This document shows positions 34,762 to 43,918 of a stretch of 64,000 bases of DNA, one piece after another (positions within the stretch are counted from its first letter, which is position 1; every line of letters starts with the position of its first letter). Made by a program: the position numbers and the translations under genes. The DNA is from JAJRXK01 sp964593155 (GTDB taxonomy: Bacteria > Krumholzibacteriota > Krumholzibacteriia > JAJRXK01). The notes beneath the pieces were generated by a model. That model worked only from the letters and a program-made list of their open reading frames with translations. It was not told the origin of the DNA and did not search any database. The stretch spans positions 1 to 64,000 of the forward strand of contig CAZQHE010000002.1 in assembly GCA_964593155.1 (NCBI GenBank). The letters are read 5' to 3'.

Positions 34762-37269
34762 GTGTTCCTCCACGGGACGTCGTTGCCCCGCCATCGCCCG
34801 GGACCGCACCCGGACGATGTGGACGGTCGGGGAGACAAGGCACTGGCAGGCAAGAAGTTGGAATCCGGCACCCCACAGCGTGATCACCCCACGGGGCCCA
34901 GCGGCGGACGCCGGGCGAGCCCGCTGTGGATCGGAGGAATCTGCCTCGCCGCGGTGTGGAGTCTGCCGGTCTGGATCGCCGTTCGCGAAGGCGTGGCCCC
35001 CGTGCCGCTGGCGACCGCGGGGTTGGCGACGCTCGCCGTGGTCGGGGTCGTGGTCGCGTGGCACCGGGCGGCCGACGCGCACCGCGAGGCCGAACTCCGG
35101 ATCCAGACCCTGTCGCGCGGACTCGAAGCGGCTCGCGACGCGGCGCGGCGGGCGGACGAACGCCTGGCCGAACGCAGCCACGAACTCTCGGAGGACCTGC
35201 TGCGCGTCCGGCGTGATCTCGAGCAGTCCCGGACGCAGGACCACCGCAAGGCCGAACTCCTCGGATCGATCGGCGACTCCGTGCGCACGCCGGTGCACCG
35301 GATCCTCGCCGTGGTCGACGAGCTCCTCGCCGACGAGTCCGACGACACGCGCCTCGACCGACTCTCGGAGACCCGCCGTCTCGCCGTGTCCCTGCTCACG
35401 TTCTCCGACGACGTGGTCGACTTCTCCGACATCGAGGCCGACCGCCTCTCGCTGCGCGAGGAGTCGTTCGTCGTCCGCGAGCTCGTGGAGGAAGCTCTCG
35501 ACTGTTTCGCCAGCGGTTTCGACGGTGTGTTCGAGGCGTCCTACGTCCTCGATCCCGAAGTTCCCGAGACCCTGCGCGCCGATCCCGATCGCGTACGCCA
35601 GATTCTCCGGCGGCTGCTCGAACGGGCCGCGGCGGACACCGACGAGGGCGAGTTGCACGTCCGCGTCGAGGCCGTCGAGTCGAATCCGGACCACCCGCGG
35701 TTGCGCTTCGCCGTCCTCACGCCGTCGGTCGACGCCGCGGGCGTGGACCTCGAGGCCCAGGAACCGGATCCGCGAGCCGACGACGAGGCCCCGACCGGTG
35801 CCGGGCTCGGGTTCGCGATCTCCCGTCGACTCGTCGAGCGCATGGGTGGCCGGCTCGGAACCGGATCCGCCGATCACGGCGGATTCCCGCTGTGGTTCAC
35901 CATCGCCGCGCTGCCCGGCGATTCCGTGAAGTCTCCGCGCATCGAGAGGGAACTCGGCGGAGCACGGGTGCTGGTGATCAGTGGGTCGAGCCACGTTCGT
36001 CTGATGCTGATCCAGCAGCTGCGCGCGGCGAAGTGCGTGCCGTCGGCCTCGGCCGACGGTCCGAGCGCCCTGGCCGCTCTGCGGGCGGCGGCGACGGCCC
36101 GCGATCCCTTCCGGGCGGTCCTGCTCGACGCCGATCTGCCGGGAGCGTCGGGCGTGCAACTGGCCGAGAGCGTGCGGGAGGACGACACCTTCGGAGGGCC
36201 GGTGGTCCTGGCCATGGTGGCGCCCGGTGACACCAGGAGTCGGGCCGAGATCGAGGGCGCCGGCTTTCCGCATCCGCTGACCAAGCCCGTGCGGCATCGC
36301 GTGCTGCGCGATCAGTTGCTGCGCGCGCTGCGCGACCGCGATGCACGGCCGAACGCGCAGCAGGTCGACGATGCCGTCGAACGCATCGCCCCGGCGGTGC
36401 AGGCGGCTGCGGCGGATGTCCAGTCCGACACGGCGGACGAGTCGCCGGCGCGCGCGGGCCGCATCCTGGTCGTCGACGACAATCCCGTGAACCGCCGGGT
36501 CGCCACTCTCATGCTGCGCCGAGCGGGCTACACGCCGGAGATCGCCGAGGACGGACAGGTGGCGGTGGACCGGATCGACGCGGGCGAGACCTTCGACCTG
36601 ATCCTGATGGACGTCCACATGCCGCGCCTGAACGGCTTCGAGGCCACGGCCCGCATACGCACCCACGACGACGCGCGCAGCCAGACCCCCATCGTGGCCA
36701 TGACGGCCAGTGCCATGTCCGGTGACGCCGAGCGCTGTCTCGAGGCGGGCATGGACGGCTACGTGAGCAAGCCCGTGCGGGCCGACGCACTGGTCGCCGT
36801 GGTCGAGAGCTGGATCCCCGACGACGACGAGCCCGGCCACGACGACGATCCCGGCTACGACGCGGCCGCCGACCCGACGACGGAGGACGAACCCGTGCAG
36901 GATCCACTCGACGACGTCGCCACGCTCGAGCCCGACGGTCTGGACGAGCTCGTCGCCCTGGCCGGCGACGACACGTCGATGCTCGAGGAACTCGTGCAGA
37001 CCTTCTTCGAGACGGCGGCCTCGCACCTCGAGACCATGCGGTCGTCGCACGCCGCCGCCGACGCCGAGCGCCTGGCCGATGCGGCGCATGGTCTGCGTGG
37101 CAGTGCCGGCACCCTCGGTGCCCGACGTCTGCACGTGTTGTGCAGTCAGCTCGAGGATCGCGCCCGCGAGCCGGGCGCGGCGATCGACGGCACCGCTCTC
37201 GACGCGATCGACGCAGAGGTCAACGCGGTGCGCGCGGCGGTCGACCGCCGACTGGGGGCGCAGTCCTGA
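34762..37269 (+). CDS. Hybrid sensor pseudokinase: HisKA-like, HATPase-like, two receivers and Hpt
   Basis: An 835-residue protein. Two membrane segments (about 58-97), a coiled coil, then a HisKA-like region whose His is replaced by Asp172 (GSIGDSVRTPVHR). The ATPase N box lacks its Asn (RRLLERAAADT) and the DxGxG motif is missing, although GAGLGFAI remains. Receiver 1 keeps Asp456 (LLDADLPG) and TKPV but lost its acidic pocket (VLVISGSSHVR). Receiver 2 is intact: VVDDNPVNR, Asp617 (LMDVHMPRLNG), SKPV. The Hpt domain has His776 (AAHGLRGSAGTLGA). The start GTG 34762 is uncertain, and TTG 34858 is possible. It likely relays phosphate from another kinase rather than making it. Confidence 0.85.
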   Translation: MFLHGTSLPRHRPGPHPDDVDGRGDKALAGKKLESGTPQRDHPTGPSGGRRASPLWIGGICLAAVWSLPVWIAVREGVAPVPLATAGLATLAVVGVVVAWHRAADAHREAELRIQTLSRGLEAARDAARRADERLAERSHELSEDLLRVRRDLEQSRTQDHRKAELLGSIGDSVRTPVHRILAVVDELLADESDDTRLDRLSETRRLAVSLLTFSDDVVDFSDIEADRLSLREESFVVRELVEEALDCFASGFDGVFEASYVLDPEVPETLRADPDRVRQILRRLLERAAADTDEGELHVRVEAVESNPDHPRLRFAVLTPSVDAAGVDLEAQEPDPRADDEAPTGAGLGFAISRRLVERMGGRLGTGSADHGGFPLWFTIAALPGDSVKSPRIERELGGARVLVISGSSHVRLMLIQQLRAAKCVPSASADGPSALAALRAAATARDPFRAVLLDADLPGASGVQLAESVREDDTFGGPVVLAMVAPGDTRSRAEIEGAGFPHPLTKPVRHRVLRDQLLRALRDRDARPNAQQVDDAVERIAPAVQAAAADVQSDTADESPARAGRILVVDDNPVNRRVATLMLRRAGYTPEIAEDGQVAVDRIDAGETFDLILMDVHMPRLNGFEATARIRTHDDARSQTPIVAMTASAMSGDAERCLEAGMDGYVSKPVRADALVAVVESWIPDDDEPGHDDDPGYDAAADPTTEDEPVQDPLDDVATLEPDGLDELVALAGDDTSMLEELVQTFFETAASHLETMRSSHAAADAERLADAAHGLRGSAGTLGARRLHVLCSQLEDRAREPGAAIDGTALDAIDAEVNAVRAAVDRRLGAQS

Positions 37270-38152
37270 GCCCGTCGTCCCGCTCGAACACTCCTCCGAG
37301 CACGGACGGGACGATTCCCGACACCCACAGCGCCCCGACGAAGTAGAGCGCGAAGAGGAGCATCGGTGCGTGGCCGGCGCCCGGTTCGGCGAGCCACCGC
37401 ACCCCCGCGACCCCGCCGACGGCCAGCCCCGCGCGCAGGATCCCGCGCCCGAGCGGAACGCGCACGGTGCGCCGCTTCCGGCCCGCGCCGGCGATGGCGC
37501 CGACCCCCAGCCCGGCCCCCACGCCCAGCACCACGGCGGTGATCTCGAGCCCCAGAGCGAGCTGCAGTGCGAGTGCGGCGAGCAGCCAGAGACCGGCGCG
37601 TTCCACCCGGGGCAGGCGGGCCAGCGAATCGCCCCACGCGCGCTCTCCCGCCACCAGAGCCGCCAGCAGGGCGGCGCCGATCACCAGACCACCCCCGACG
37701 TCGATCAGATCGTGGCGCAGCAGGGCCAGACGACTGAAGGCGATGGCGGCGACCAGCGCGACACAGCCGCCCCGCAACCACGGCGAGCGTACGTTCGCCG
37801 CGACCGTGCCCCACAGGACCACCGCCATCAACGTGTGCCCGCTGGGAAACGCGTGGTTCGCGTACACGCCGGGGTCCTCGAGCGCGCCGGGCAGGCCGAA
37901 CTCCAGGGGGTCCATACGGGGTCTCCCGATCGCGGCCTTCAGTGCTTCGCTCGTGGTTGCCGAGGCGGCGAAGGCCAGGCCCAGCCGCAGTGCCCAGCGC
38001 ATGGGTGCGAAGGCGAAGAGCAGCGGCAGGGACACGGCGAAGAAGTCGGCCGAACCGAGGAAGGCGATCGCCTGCCACACGTCGCGCCACGCCGGATCGG
38101 CGGCGCGCGCGGCGAGGAGTGCGAGGAGTTGCCGGCCGGCCAGTTCTTCCAT
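37220..38152 (-). CDS. PAP2-family membrane phosphatase
   Basis: A 310-residue membrane protein with about eight hydrophobic segments. Phosphatase motifs are KAAIGRPRM (motif 1, with Met where Pro is usual), HAFPSGHTL (motif 2) and SRLALLRHDLID (motif 3). PAP2 enzymes remove phosphate from lipids such as phosphatidate, phosphatidylglycerophosphate or undecaprenyl diphosphate. ATG 38152 has GAGGG ahead; ATG 38185 is an in-frame alternative. The C-terminal region overlaps the 3' end of the hybrid kinase gene by 50 bases on the opposite strand. Confidence 0.85.
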   Translation of the reverse strand: MEELAGRQLLALLAARAADPAWRDVWQAIAFLGSADFFAVSLPLLFAFAPMRWALRLGLAFAASATTSEALKAAIGRPRMDPLEFGLPGALEDPGVYANHAFPSGHTLMAVVLWGTVAANVRSPWLRGGCVALVAAIAFSRLALLRHDLIDVGGGLVIGAALLAALVAGERAWGDSLARLPRVERAGLWLLAALALQLALGLEITAVVLGVGAGLGVGAIAGAGRKRRTVRVPLGRGILRAGLAVGGVAGVRWLAEPGAGHAPMLLFALYFVGALWVSGIVPSVLGGVFERDDGLRTAPPVGGRPPRAPR

Positions 38153-38268
38153 GTCGTGTGCCCTCACGACGGCGGGCAGCCGCATCCGGATCTTGCCCGC
38201 CGCTCGGGGAGCGTTCACGCTACCCTCTCGCACCCGACTCGGCCACCCGGACCCACGTGGAGACCCCC

Positions 38269-39999
38269 ATGACCGACGACCTCCGTGCCCTGGAAGCCAC
38301 GGCCCGCCGCTGGATGGACGACGACCCCGATCCCGCCACACGCGAGGAGACCGCGCGCATGCTCGACGCCGGCGACTCCGACGCCCTGCGTGAAGCCTTC
38401 GGCGCACGACTGGAATTCGGGACGGCCGGACTGCGCGGGGTGATCGGCCCCGGTCCCAACCGCATGAACCGCGCGCTGGTGCGGCGCGTGTCCGCGGGCC
38501 TGGCCGACTACCTGCTCACGGAGCAGGCCGACGCACGCGACAAGGGTGTCGTGGTGGGGGGCGACGCGCGCCGCCTGTCGCCCGAACTGGCCGAGGACAC
38601 CGCCCGTGTGTTCGCGGGCAGAGGGATCCGCGTGCACTTCTTCGAGGACCACGTGCCCACGCCCGTCCTGGCCTACGCCGTGCGCCGGCTCGGGGCCGCG
38701 GCCGGCGTGATCGTCACCGCGAGCCACAACCCGCCCGAGTACAACGGCTACAAGGTCTACTGGGACAACGCGGCGCAGATCGTCCCGCCCCACGATCGTG
38801 GGATCAGCGCGGCGATCGACCGCATCGACGCGGTGTCCGACCTCACCATGCCCACCCTCGACGATGCGCGCGAGAGGGACCTGCTGCGCCCCGTGGGCGC
38901 CTCGGTCGTCGAGGACTACTTCACCGAACTCCTCGCCCAGCGTCGCCACCCCGACGTGCAGAAGGAGGTTTGCGTGGTCTACACCGCCATGCACGGCGTG
39001 GGCGGCCGCTTCGTGACCGACGTCCTGCATCGTGCGGGCTACGCGAACGTCCACCCCGAGCCCGCGCAGTACCAGCCCGACGGCGAGTTCCCCACCGTGC
39101 GCTTCCCGAATCCCGAAGAAGACGGGGCGATGGACCTGTCCATGGCGCTGGCGCGCGAACACGAGGCCGACGTGGTCCTGGCCAACGACCCCGACGCCGA
39201 CCGGCTGGCCGTGGGCGTTCCCGTCGGCGGGGGCGAGTACCGTCTGCTGAGCGGAAACGAGATCGGTTGTCTGCTCGCCTACTACCTGCTCACCGAGAAT
39301 CCGCCGGCCGAGTCCGATCCGCTGGTGATGACCACCATCGTCAGCTCGCGCATGCTGAAGGCCATGGCCCACGAGCTCGGCGCGCACTACGACGAGACGT
39401 TGACCGGATTCAAGTGGATCGCCAACGCCGCGCAGCGCCACGCGCGCGATCGGGACTGGTACTTCGTCATGGGCTACGAAGAGGCGCTCGGCTACACCGT
39501 GGGGCCGGTGGTCGCCGACAAGGACGGGGTGGGCGCCGCGCTGCTCTTCACCGAGATCGCCGCGGTGTGCCGCAGCCGGGGCATGACCGTGCTCGACTAC
39601 CTCGAGCAGATGGTCCGCCGCTTCGGGCTGTACGTCAGCCACCAGCACAGCCTGACCCTTCCCGGCCAGGAGGGCGCGGCCAAGATCCGCGCCGTCATGG
39701 ACGCCTTCCGGGCCGAGGCTCCCGAACGCATCGGTGACCACGCGGTGGTGCGCGTGGTGGACTACGCCGAAGGGTACGAGGGCCTGCCGCCGTCCAACGT
39801 GCTGGCCTTCGCGCTCGAGGGCGGCGGGCAGGTCCTGCTGCGGCCGAGTGGCACCGAGCCGAAGATCAAGTATTACTTCGAACTCTCCGAGCAGCCGGAC
39901 GAGGGCGAGGAGATCGCGCGGGCCCGGGAACGCGCGAACCACCGGCTCGACGCCCTGGTGCAGTCCTTCCTCGAAGTCGCCGAGGAGCGGGTCCGATGA
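38269..39999 (+). CDS. Phosphoglucomutase/phosphomannomutase (PgcA-like)
   Basis: A 576-residue alpha-D-phosphohexomutase. The phosphoserine loop is IVTASHNPPEYNGYKVYW, the metal loop is NDPDADRLAV, the sugar-binding loop is GYEEALGYTVG, and the phosphate-binding loop is RPSGTEPKIKYYFE. The N-terminal sequence RLEFGTAGLRGVIGPG and the length fit the PgcA group, which links glucose-6-phosphate to glucose-1-phosphate for nucleotide-sugar synthesis. GGAG lies 7 bases before the ATG. It overlaps the agmatinase gene by ATGA. Confidence 0.92.
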   Translation: MTDDLRALEATARRWMDDDPDPATREETARMLDAGDSDALREAFGARLEFGTAGLRGVIGPGPNRMNRALVRRVSAGLADYLLTEQADARDKGVVVGGDARRLSPELAEDTARVFAGRGIRVHFFEDHVPTPVLAYAVRRLGAAAGVIVTASHNPPEYNGYKVYWDNAAQIVPPHDRGISAAIDRIDAVSDLTMPTLDDARERDLLRPVGASVVEDYFTELLAQRRHPDVQKEVCVVYTAMHGVGGRFVTDVLHRAGYANVHPEPAQYQPDGEFPTVRFPNPEEDGAMDLSMALAREHEADVVLANDPDADRLAVGVPVGGGEYRLLSGNEIGCLLAYYLLTENPPAESDPLVMTTIVSSRMLKAMAHELGAHYDETLTGFKWIANAAQRHARDRDWYFVMGYEEALGYTVGPVVADKDGVGAALLFTEIAAVCRSRGMTVLDYLEQMVRRFGLYVSHQHSLTLPGQEGAAKIRAVMDAFRAEAPERIGDHAVVRVVDYAEGYEGLPPSNVLAFALEGGGQVLLRPSGTEPKIKYYFELSEQPDEGEEIARARERANHRLDALVQSFLEVAEERVR

Positions 40000-40922
40000 C
40001 CGACACCACATCGCACGCCGATCCCGAATCGGTTCCGCACTTCCTCGACGCCGAGCCGTCGAGCCTGGAGGAGGCCGACGCGGCGGTGCTGTCGGTTCCC
40101 TACGAGGGCACGGTGAGCTACGGAACCGGCACCGCGCAGGGGCCGGCCGCCGTGATCGGAGCCGGTCCGCACCTCGAGACCTTCGACGAGGAACTCGAGT
40201 GGGAGTCCGACGGCCGGTTGCAGGTCGCGACACTGCGGCCGATCGCGCCCGACCCGGCCGAACGGCCCGAGAGCTTCATGGCAAGACTGAAGAGCGCCTG
40301 CATGGGACTCGGGCTGGTCCCGCCGTTCCCGCTGACCTTCGGTGGCGAGCACTCGATCACCCCAGCCGTGCTCGCGGGGATCCGCGACGACCTCACCGAC
40401 GTCACCGTGGTGCAGATCGACGCCCACGCCGACCTGCGCGACAGCTACCACGGCAGCCGCGACAACCACGCCTGTGCCATGCGGCGCGTGCTCGACCTCG
40501 GGGTGCGGCGATTGATCGCGGTGGGCATCCGCAGCTGCACGGCCGACGAGTTCGCCCTCGCGCGCGACGACGAACGCATCGACACGCTCTACGCCCACCA
40601 GATGCACGATCCGGTGCGCTGGCAGCGCCTACTCGACGAATTACGCGCGCTCGAGGGACCGGTGTACCTGACCGTCGACATCGACGGACTCGACTGCACG
40701 CTGTGCCCGGGGACCGGCACCCCCCAACCGGGTGGCCTGAGCTGGGAGCAGGCGGTCGACGTGGTGCGCGCCACGGTGCGCGAGAGTGGGGCCGAAGTGT
40801 TCGGAGCCGACGTGGTCGAGGTCGCTCCCATGACGCAGAGCCAGGTGAACGAGATGGTCGCGGCCAAACTCGGCTTCAAGATCCTGGCGTACCGTTTCGC
40901 GCCCGGCCGGCGGGTCGGATAG
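39996..40922 (+). CDS. speB: Agmatinase-like ureohydrolase
   Basis: A 308-residue protein of the arginase/agmatinase family. Mn-binding motifs are GGEHSITPA, QIDAHADLRDSYHG (so DAHAD) and VDIDGLDC. The short N-terminus and FKILAYRF C-terminus fit SpeB-type agmatinases, which make putrescine and urea from agmatine; a related guanidino substrate cannot be excluded. Its start overlaps the phosphohexomutase stop. The last 282 bases are also covered by the open frame of a minus-strand membrane protein. Confidence 0.87.
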   Translation: MTDTTSHADPESVPHFLDAEPSSLEEADAAVLSVPYEGTVSYGTGTAQGPAAVIGAGPHLETFDEELEWESDGRLQVATLRPIAPDPAERPESFMARLKSACMGLGLVPPFPLTFGGEHSITPAVLAGIRDDLTDVTVVQIDAHADLRDSYHGSRDNHACAMRRVLDLGVRRLIAVGIRSCTADEFALARDDERIDTLYAHQMHDPVRWQRLLDELRALEGPVYLTVDIDGLDCTLCPGTGTPQPGGLSWEQAVDVVRATVRESGAEVFGADVVEVAPMTQSQVNEMVAAKLGFKILAYRFAPGRRVG

Positions 40923-41330
40923 CGGCTCGCGTCGCGGCGGGCTGATCCGCGCGAAGTGCAGCCCCAGCGTCATCAGGGCCACGGCGACCCACAAGAGCAG
41001 TCGCAGCACGTTGGTGGCGCGCAGCACGCCCGAGGCGGCGTAGCGTGGCCGCGTGCGCGATCCCGACTCGACGGCCTTCCACAGTTGAAGGGCGGCGAGC
41101 ACCGATGCCACCGCCACCAGGATCAGGGGCGCGCGGGCCGGACTCGCCCACGCCGTGAGCGTGAGCGCGGCGAGTGCGACGTCGGCGGCGGCCAACGTGC
41201 GGTTGCGCGCGTGGTTCCAGGCCGCCGATCGACGACGAGCCGTGCCCAGCAACAGCGCCAGGGCCTCGCTCACGGTGAGTCCGGCGGCGAGCAGGTTCAC
41301 GGCGGGCAGCAACTGGATCACGAAGAACAT
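40641..41330 (-). CDS. Small membrane protein of unknown function, overlapping the agmatinase gene
   Basis: An open frame of 229 residues. The first 135 residues hold about four hydrophobic helices (MFFVIQLLPAVNLLAAGLTV, LAAADVALAALTLTAWA, APLILVAVASVLAALQLW, LLLWVAVALMTLGLHFA). The remaining 95 residues are antisense to agmatinase and have no clear structure, so the real product may be only the helical part plus a run-on tail. GAGGT precedes the ATG, which lies 7 bases after the DUF429 stop, so it is probably the last gene of the minus-strand operon. No family was recognised. Confidence 0.5.
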   Translation of the reverse strand: MFFVIQLLPAVNLLAAGLTVSEALALLLGTARRRSAAWNHARNRTLAAADVALAALTLTAWASPARAPLILVAVASVLAALQLWKAVESGSRTRPRYAASGVLRATNVLRLLLWVAVALMTLGLHFARISPPRREPLSDPPAGRETVRQDLEAEFGRDHLVHLALRHGSDLDHVGSEHFGPTLAHRGAHHVDRLLPAQATRLGGAGPRAQRAVESVDVDGQVHRSLERA

Positions 41331-41337
41331 GGAGACC

Positions 41338-41976
41338 TCAGGCGCAGACGTCGAAGGGGTGCAGCGGGAACTCCGCGGGCGTGTGCCAGGCGGCCTCTTC
41401 GTGGCTCCAACGCCACGCGGCGCGTGCGGCGGCCACCGCGGCGAGTTCGTGGTCGCCGAGCGGGCGGGTGGGAAGCGACCCGACACCGTTCTCCCCGAGC
41501 CATCGTCGCAGCCGATCGCGCGCGTCGGCGTCGCTCTTCAGCGCACGCACGTCGGCGGCGTCGGCACCGGCCAGCACGAGGCTCGCGCCGGGGTGGACCT
41601 CGACGATCCGCGCGGCGGGCCGCAGGGCGCGCACGAGCCGCGCCACCGCCATGCCCCGCAACGTGAGGTAGGCCATACGGGTCATCGTCGGGGTCATGAC
41701 CGAACCGGCCGGTAGCAGCGGCTTCACCGCGCGCCGCAGGGAACGGTCGGCGCTCCGGTCGCCACCGCCCGGCTCGTACGACAGAGGGGCGTCGAGCCCG
41801 ACGACGCAGTCCTCGCTCCATCCCTCGATCGCGTCGCGCAGTGCGATGTCGTCGAGGCCGAGCTCGATCCCCGTGCACCGCAGCCGGTCGCCGTCGTCCC
41901 GCGCGGTGGCCACGGCGGTGTCGCGGGCGTTGGTCGGTCCCGCGAGATCGACCCCGACGACGTGGCGGGTGGTCAT
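41338..41976 (-). CDS. DUF429 protein (RNase H-fold, predicted nuclease-like)
   Basis: A 212-residue protein. It begins VVGVDLAGPTNARDTAVA, the DUF429 N-terminal strand with a GxDxA-type acidic site, and carries VVGLDAPLSYEPGG, and EVHPGASLVL. The fold is RNase H/actin-like and members are annotated as predicted nucleases, but activity is not shown. It overlaps the DUF6653 gene by ATGA and sits upstream of the small membrane protein. Confidence 0.78.
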   Translation of the reverse strand: MTTRHVVGVDLAGPTNARDTAVATARDDGDRLRCTGIELGLDDIALRDAIEGWSEDCVVGLDAPLSYEPGGGDRSADRSLRRAVKPLLPAGSVMTPTMTRMAYLTLRGMAVARLVRALRPAARIVEVHPGASLVLAGADAADVRALKSDADARDRLRRWLGENGVGSLPTRPLGDHELAAVAAARAAWRWSHEEAAWHTPAEFPLHPFDVCA

Positions 41977-42446
41977 CGGACCCAGCCCCGGACCTCGGGA
42001 TGCTCCTGCGCGACCTCGTCGTACAGACGGGCCGAACGGTCGAAGTAGGTGAGCTTGGCCGCGAGCATCAGCGCGCCCCCACCGATCGCGAGCAGCGGGT
42101 CGTAGAGGAGCGCGCCGCTGATCATGATGATCGTCCCCACGCTGCCGGCGATGGCCAGCACGGTGGTCACCTGCTTGCGCGCCGGATCGACCTCCCAACG
42201 GTCCTTCGCGGCGCGGATCCGCTCGCCGTAGGTCGCGCGCGAGACCCAGTTCCCCGTGGAGGCCGGCGGGGGTACCAGGCGTGGGGCGAGGATCGACCAC
42301 AGCAGCAGGAAGACCATGGCCAGCAGGAACCACGGATCGAACCACTGTCGCGACCACAGGGCGACGGCGAAGAGTGGCAGGGTGGCCAGGCGCGACCACA
42401 CCGTGAAGGGATGCGCTCTCCGCGCCCAGACCTCTTCGGTGGTCAT
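41973..42446 (-). CDS. DUF6653-like membrane protein
   Basis: A 157-residue membrane protein with about four hydrophobic helices. The N-terminal HPFTVWSRLATLPLFAVALW, the W-rich region, and PRLVPPP match the small family DUF6653, whose function is unknown. The ATG is coupled to the upstream cupin gene (ATGA), and its own stop overlaps the DUF429 start. All three genes appear to be one operon. Confidence 0.65.
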   Translation of the reverse strand: MTTEEVWARRAHPFTVWSRLATLPLFAVALWSRQWFDPWFLLAMVFLLLWSILAPRLVPPPASTGNWVSRATYGERIRAAKDRWEVDPARKQVTTVLAIAGSVGTIIMISGALLYDPLLAIGGGALMLAAKLTYFDRSARLYDEVAQEHPEVRGWVR

Positions 42447-42808
42447 GAGTCCTCCCGATCGCGGTGGACGGTGTCGGGGGAGAAGGCGGGCAGGCACACG
42501 GCGATGTACTCCGCACCTTCGGGCGTGCTGTAGCGGATCCACTCGCCCGGGGCGGTGATCACGGCCTCGCCCGCCCGCACCTCGAGTGCGCCCCCCTCGT
42601 ACTCGACGCGTACGGTGCCGTCGAGGACCACCGTGATCTCCTCGAAGTCCGGGCGCTGCCCGGGCTCGACCCATCCCGCCGGCGACTTCATGCGGGCCAC
42701 GCTCACGGTGTCGTGGCCGGTGTTGACGCGGCCGGTGAATTCCTCGATCCGCTTCGGCTGGTTGCCGGCGGGCTCGATCACGGTGGGTGCGTCGATCTTG
42801 CGGGGCAC
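42443..42808 (-). CDS. Cupin-domain protein
   Basis: A 121-residue single-domain cupin. The region RPDFEEITVVLDGTVRVEYE matches cupin motif 1, and GEAVITAPGEWIRYSTPEG matches motif 2. The usual metal-binding His residues of motif 1 are largely missing (only acidic residues remain), so metal binding is doubtful. The start is GTG 42808 with GGAGG ahead. It is the first gene of the cupin-DUF6653-DUF429-membrane protein operon. Confidence 0.82.
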   Translation of the reverse strand: MPRKIDAPTVIEPAGNQPKRIEEFTGRVNTGHDTVSVARMKSPAGWVEPGQRPDFEEITVVLDGTVRVEYEGGALEVRAGEAVITAPGEWIRYSTPEGAEYIAVCLPAFSPDTVHRDREDS

Positions 42809-42836
42809 GGGACGGTCCTCCAGGGGGGATGGTCTG

Positions 42837-43871
42837 TCAGTCGTCGTCGGCGAGGCCGGCCATCAGGTCGTGCGGGCCGAAGACGAGTTCGAACTCCTGG
42901 CACACGACGTCCATGTTCGGCGAGAAGTCGTGTCCGGACGCCGAGAGCACGCGTTCGTAGTAGGCACGATGGTCGCGCCGCCAGGACTCGAGCGTGCCGT
43001 CGCCCTCGCCCTCACGGGTGGCGAAGGCTCGGGTCACGTGCTCGAAGGCGCACACGCGGACCCTCGTCGTCCGCACGATGCCGCGCGCGACGCCGCGGCC
43101 GTCGAGGACCACGGTGTGGTCACCCACGCGCGGGAGCGGTTCGCCGGCGATCTCGAGTTCGGCCATGCTCGGTGCGGTGGCGCGTTTGCGTCCGCTCACG
43201 ATCAGGTTGCAGAGTTCGTCGGCCAGTTCCGCGGTGTCGCCGAAGCGCGCGGCCCGGTACGTCCAGTGGGTCGTGGCGGGATCCTGGCCGTGGTGTGCGA
43301 GGTAGGTCGTCCAAAGTGCATGGACCGAGGGGTCGAGGGTCGGCGCGGATTCCCGCGCCCGCACGTATTCGCACTGCACGAGCCCGTTGCGGTGGCTGCG
43401 GGAAGACGTCAGGCGGAAGTGGCGCTCGCAGGGTTCACCGCCGAAGAGCGGCCGGCCACGACCGAGCACCACCGGGTGGATGGCCACGCGTAGATCGTCG
43501 ATCAGGTCGGCGGCGAGGAAGGACGCCGCCAGTTCGCCGCCGCCCACCAGCCACAGGTGACCGCCCGGCGCGGCGCGCAGACTCTCGACCACTTCGCTGG
43601 GTGGATCGTCGAGGAAGCGGACGTGGTCGTCGACCGCGCCGGCCCGCGAACGGCTGAACACGTAGCCCTTCTTGTCGTGGTACGGGTACTCGGCGAATCC
43701 CAGGACCTGTTCGTAGGTCCGCCGGCCCATCAACACCGTGTCGACGGAGTCGGAGAAGACCTCGAAGCCGAAGTCTCCCTCGGTGAACAGCCAGTCGACG
43801 GCTCCGTCGTCACGGGCGACGAAGCCGTCGAGACTGGTGGCGACGTAGTAGACGACCCGGCGATCAGGCAC
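42837..43871 (-). CDS. Fusion of RibD_C (DHFR-like) and ASCH domains
   Basis: A 344-residue protein with two domains. Residues 1-165 are DHFR-like of the RibD_C type: YYVATSLDGFVARDDGAVDW, TVLMGRRTYEQVLGF and LVGGGELAASFLAADLIDDL. Residues about 175-340 look like an ASCH domain: LADELCNLIVSGRKRATAPS, GEPLPRVGDHTVVLDGRGVA and ITR-like strands. The ASCH fold is PUA-like and is linked to RNA or nucleotide binding. The start is GTG 43871 with AGGAG ahead. I do not know this combination as a common architecture. It may act on a modified nucleotide or cofactor, which is inference. Confidence 0.82.
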   Translation of the reverse strand: MPDRRVVYYVATSLDGFVARDDGAVDWLFTEGDFGFEVFSDSVDTVLMGRRTYEQVLGFAEYPYHDKKGYVFSRSRAGAVDDHVRFLDDPPSEVVESLRAAPGGHLWLVGGGELAASFLAADLIDDLRVAIHPVVLGRGRPLFGGEPCERHFRLTSSRSHRNGLVQCEYVRARESAPTLDPSVHALWTTYLAHHGQDPATTHWTYRAARFGDTAELADELCNLIVSGRKRATAPSMAELEIAGEPLPRVGDHTVVLDGRGVARGIVRTTRVRVCAFEHVTRAFATREGEGDGTLESWRRDHRAYYERVLSASGHDFSPNMDVVCQEFELVFGPHDLMAGLADDD

Positions 43872-43918
43872 GGCTCACTCCTCCCACCGGAAGAGGGTCG
43901 TGCCGGTCGCCGTGGGGG

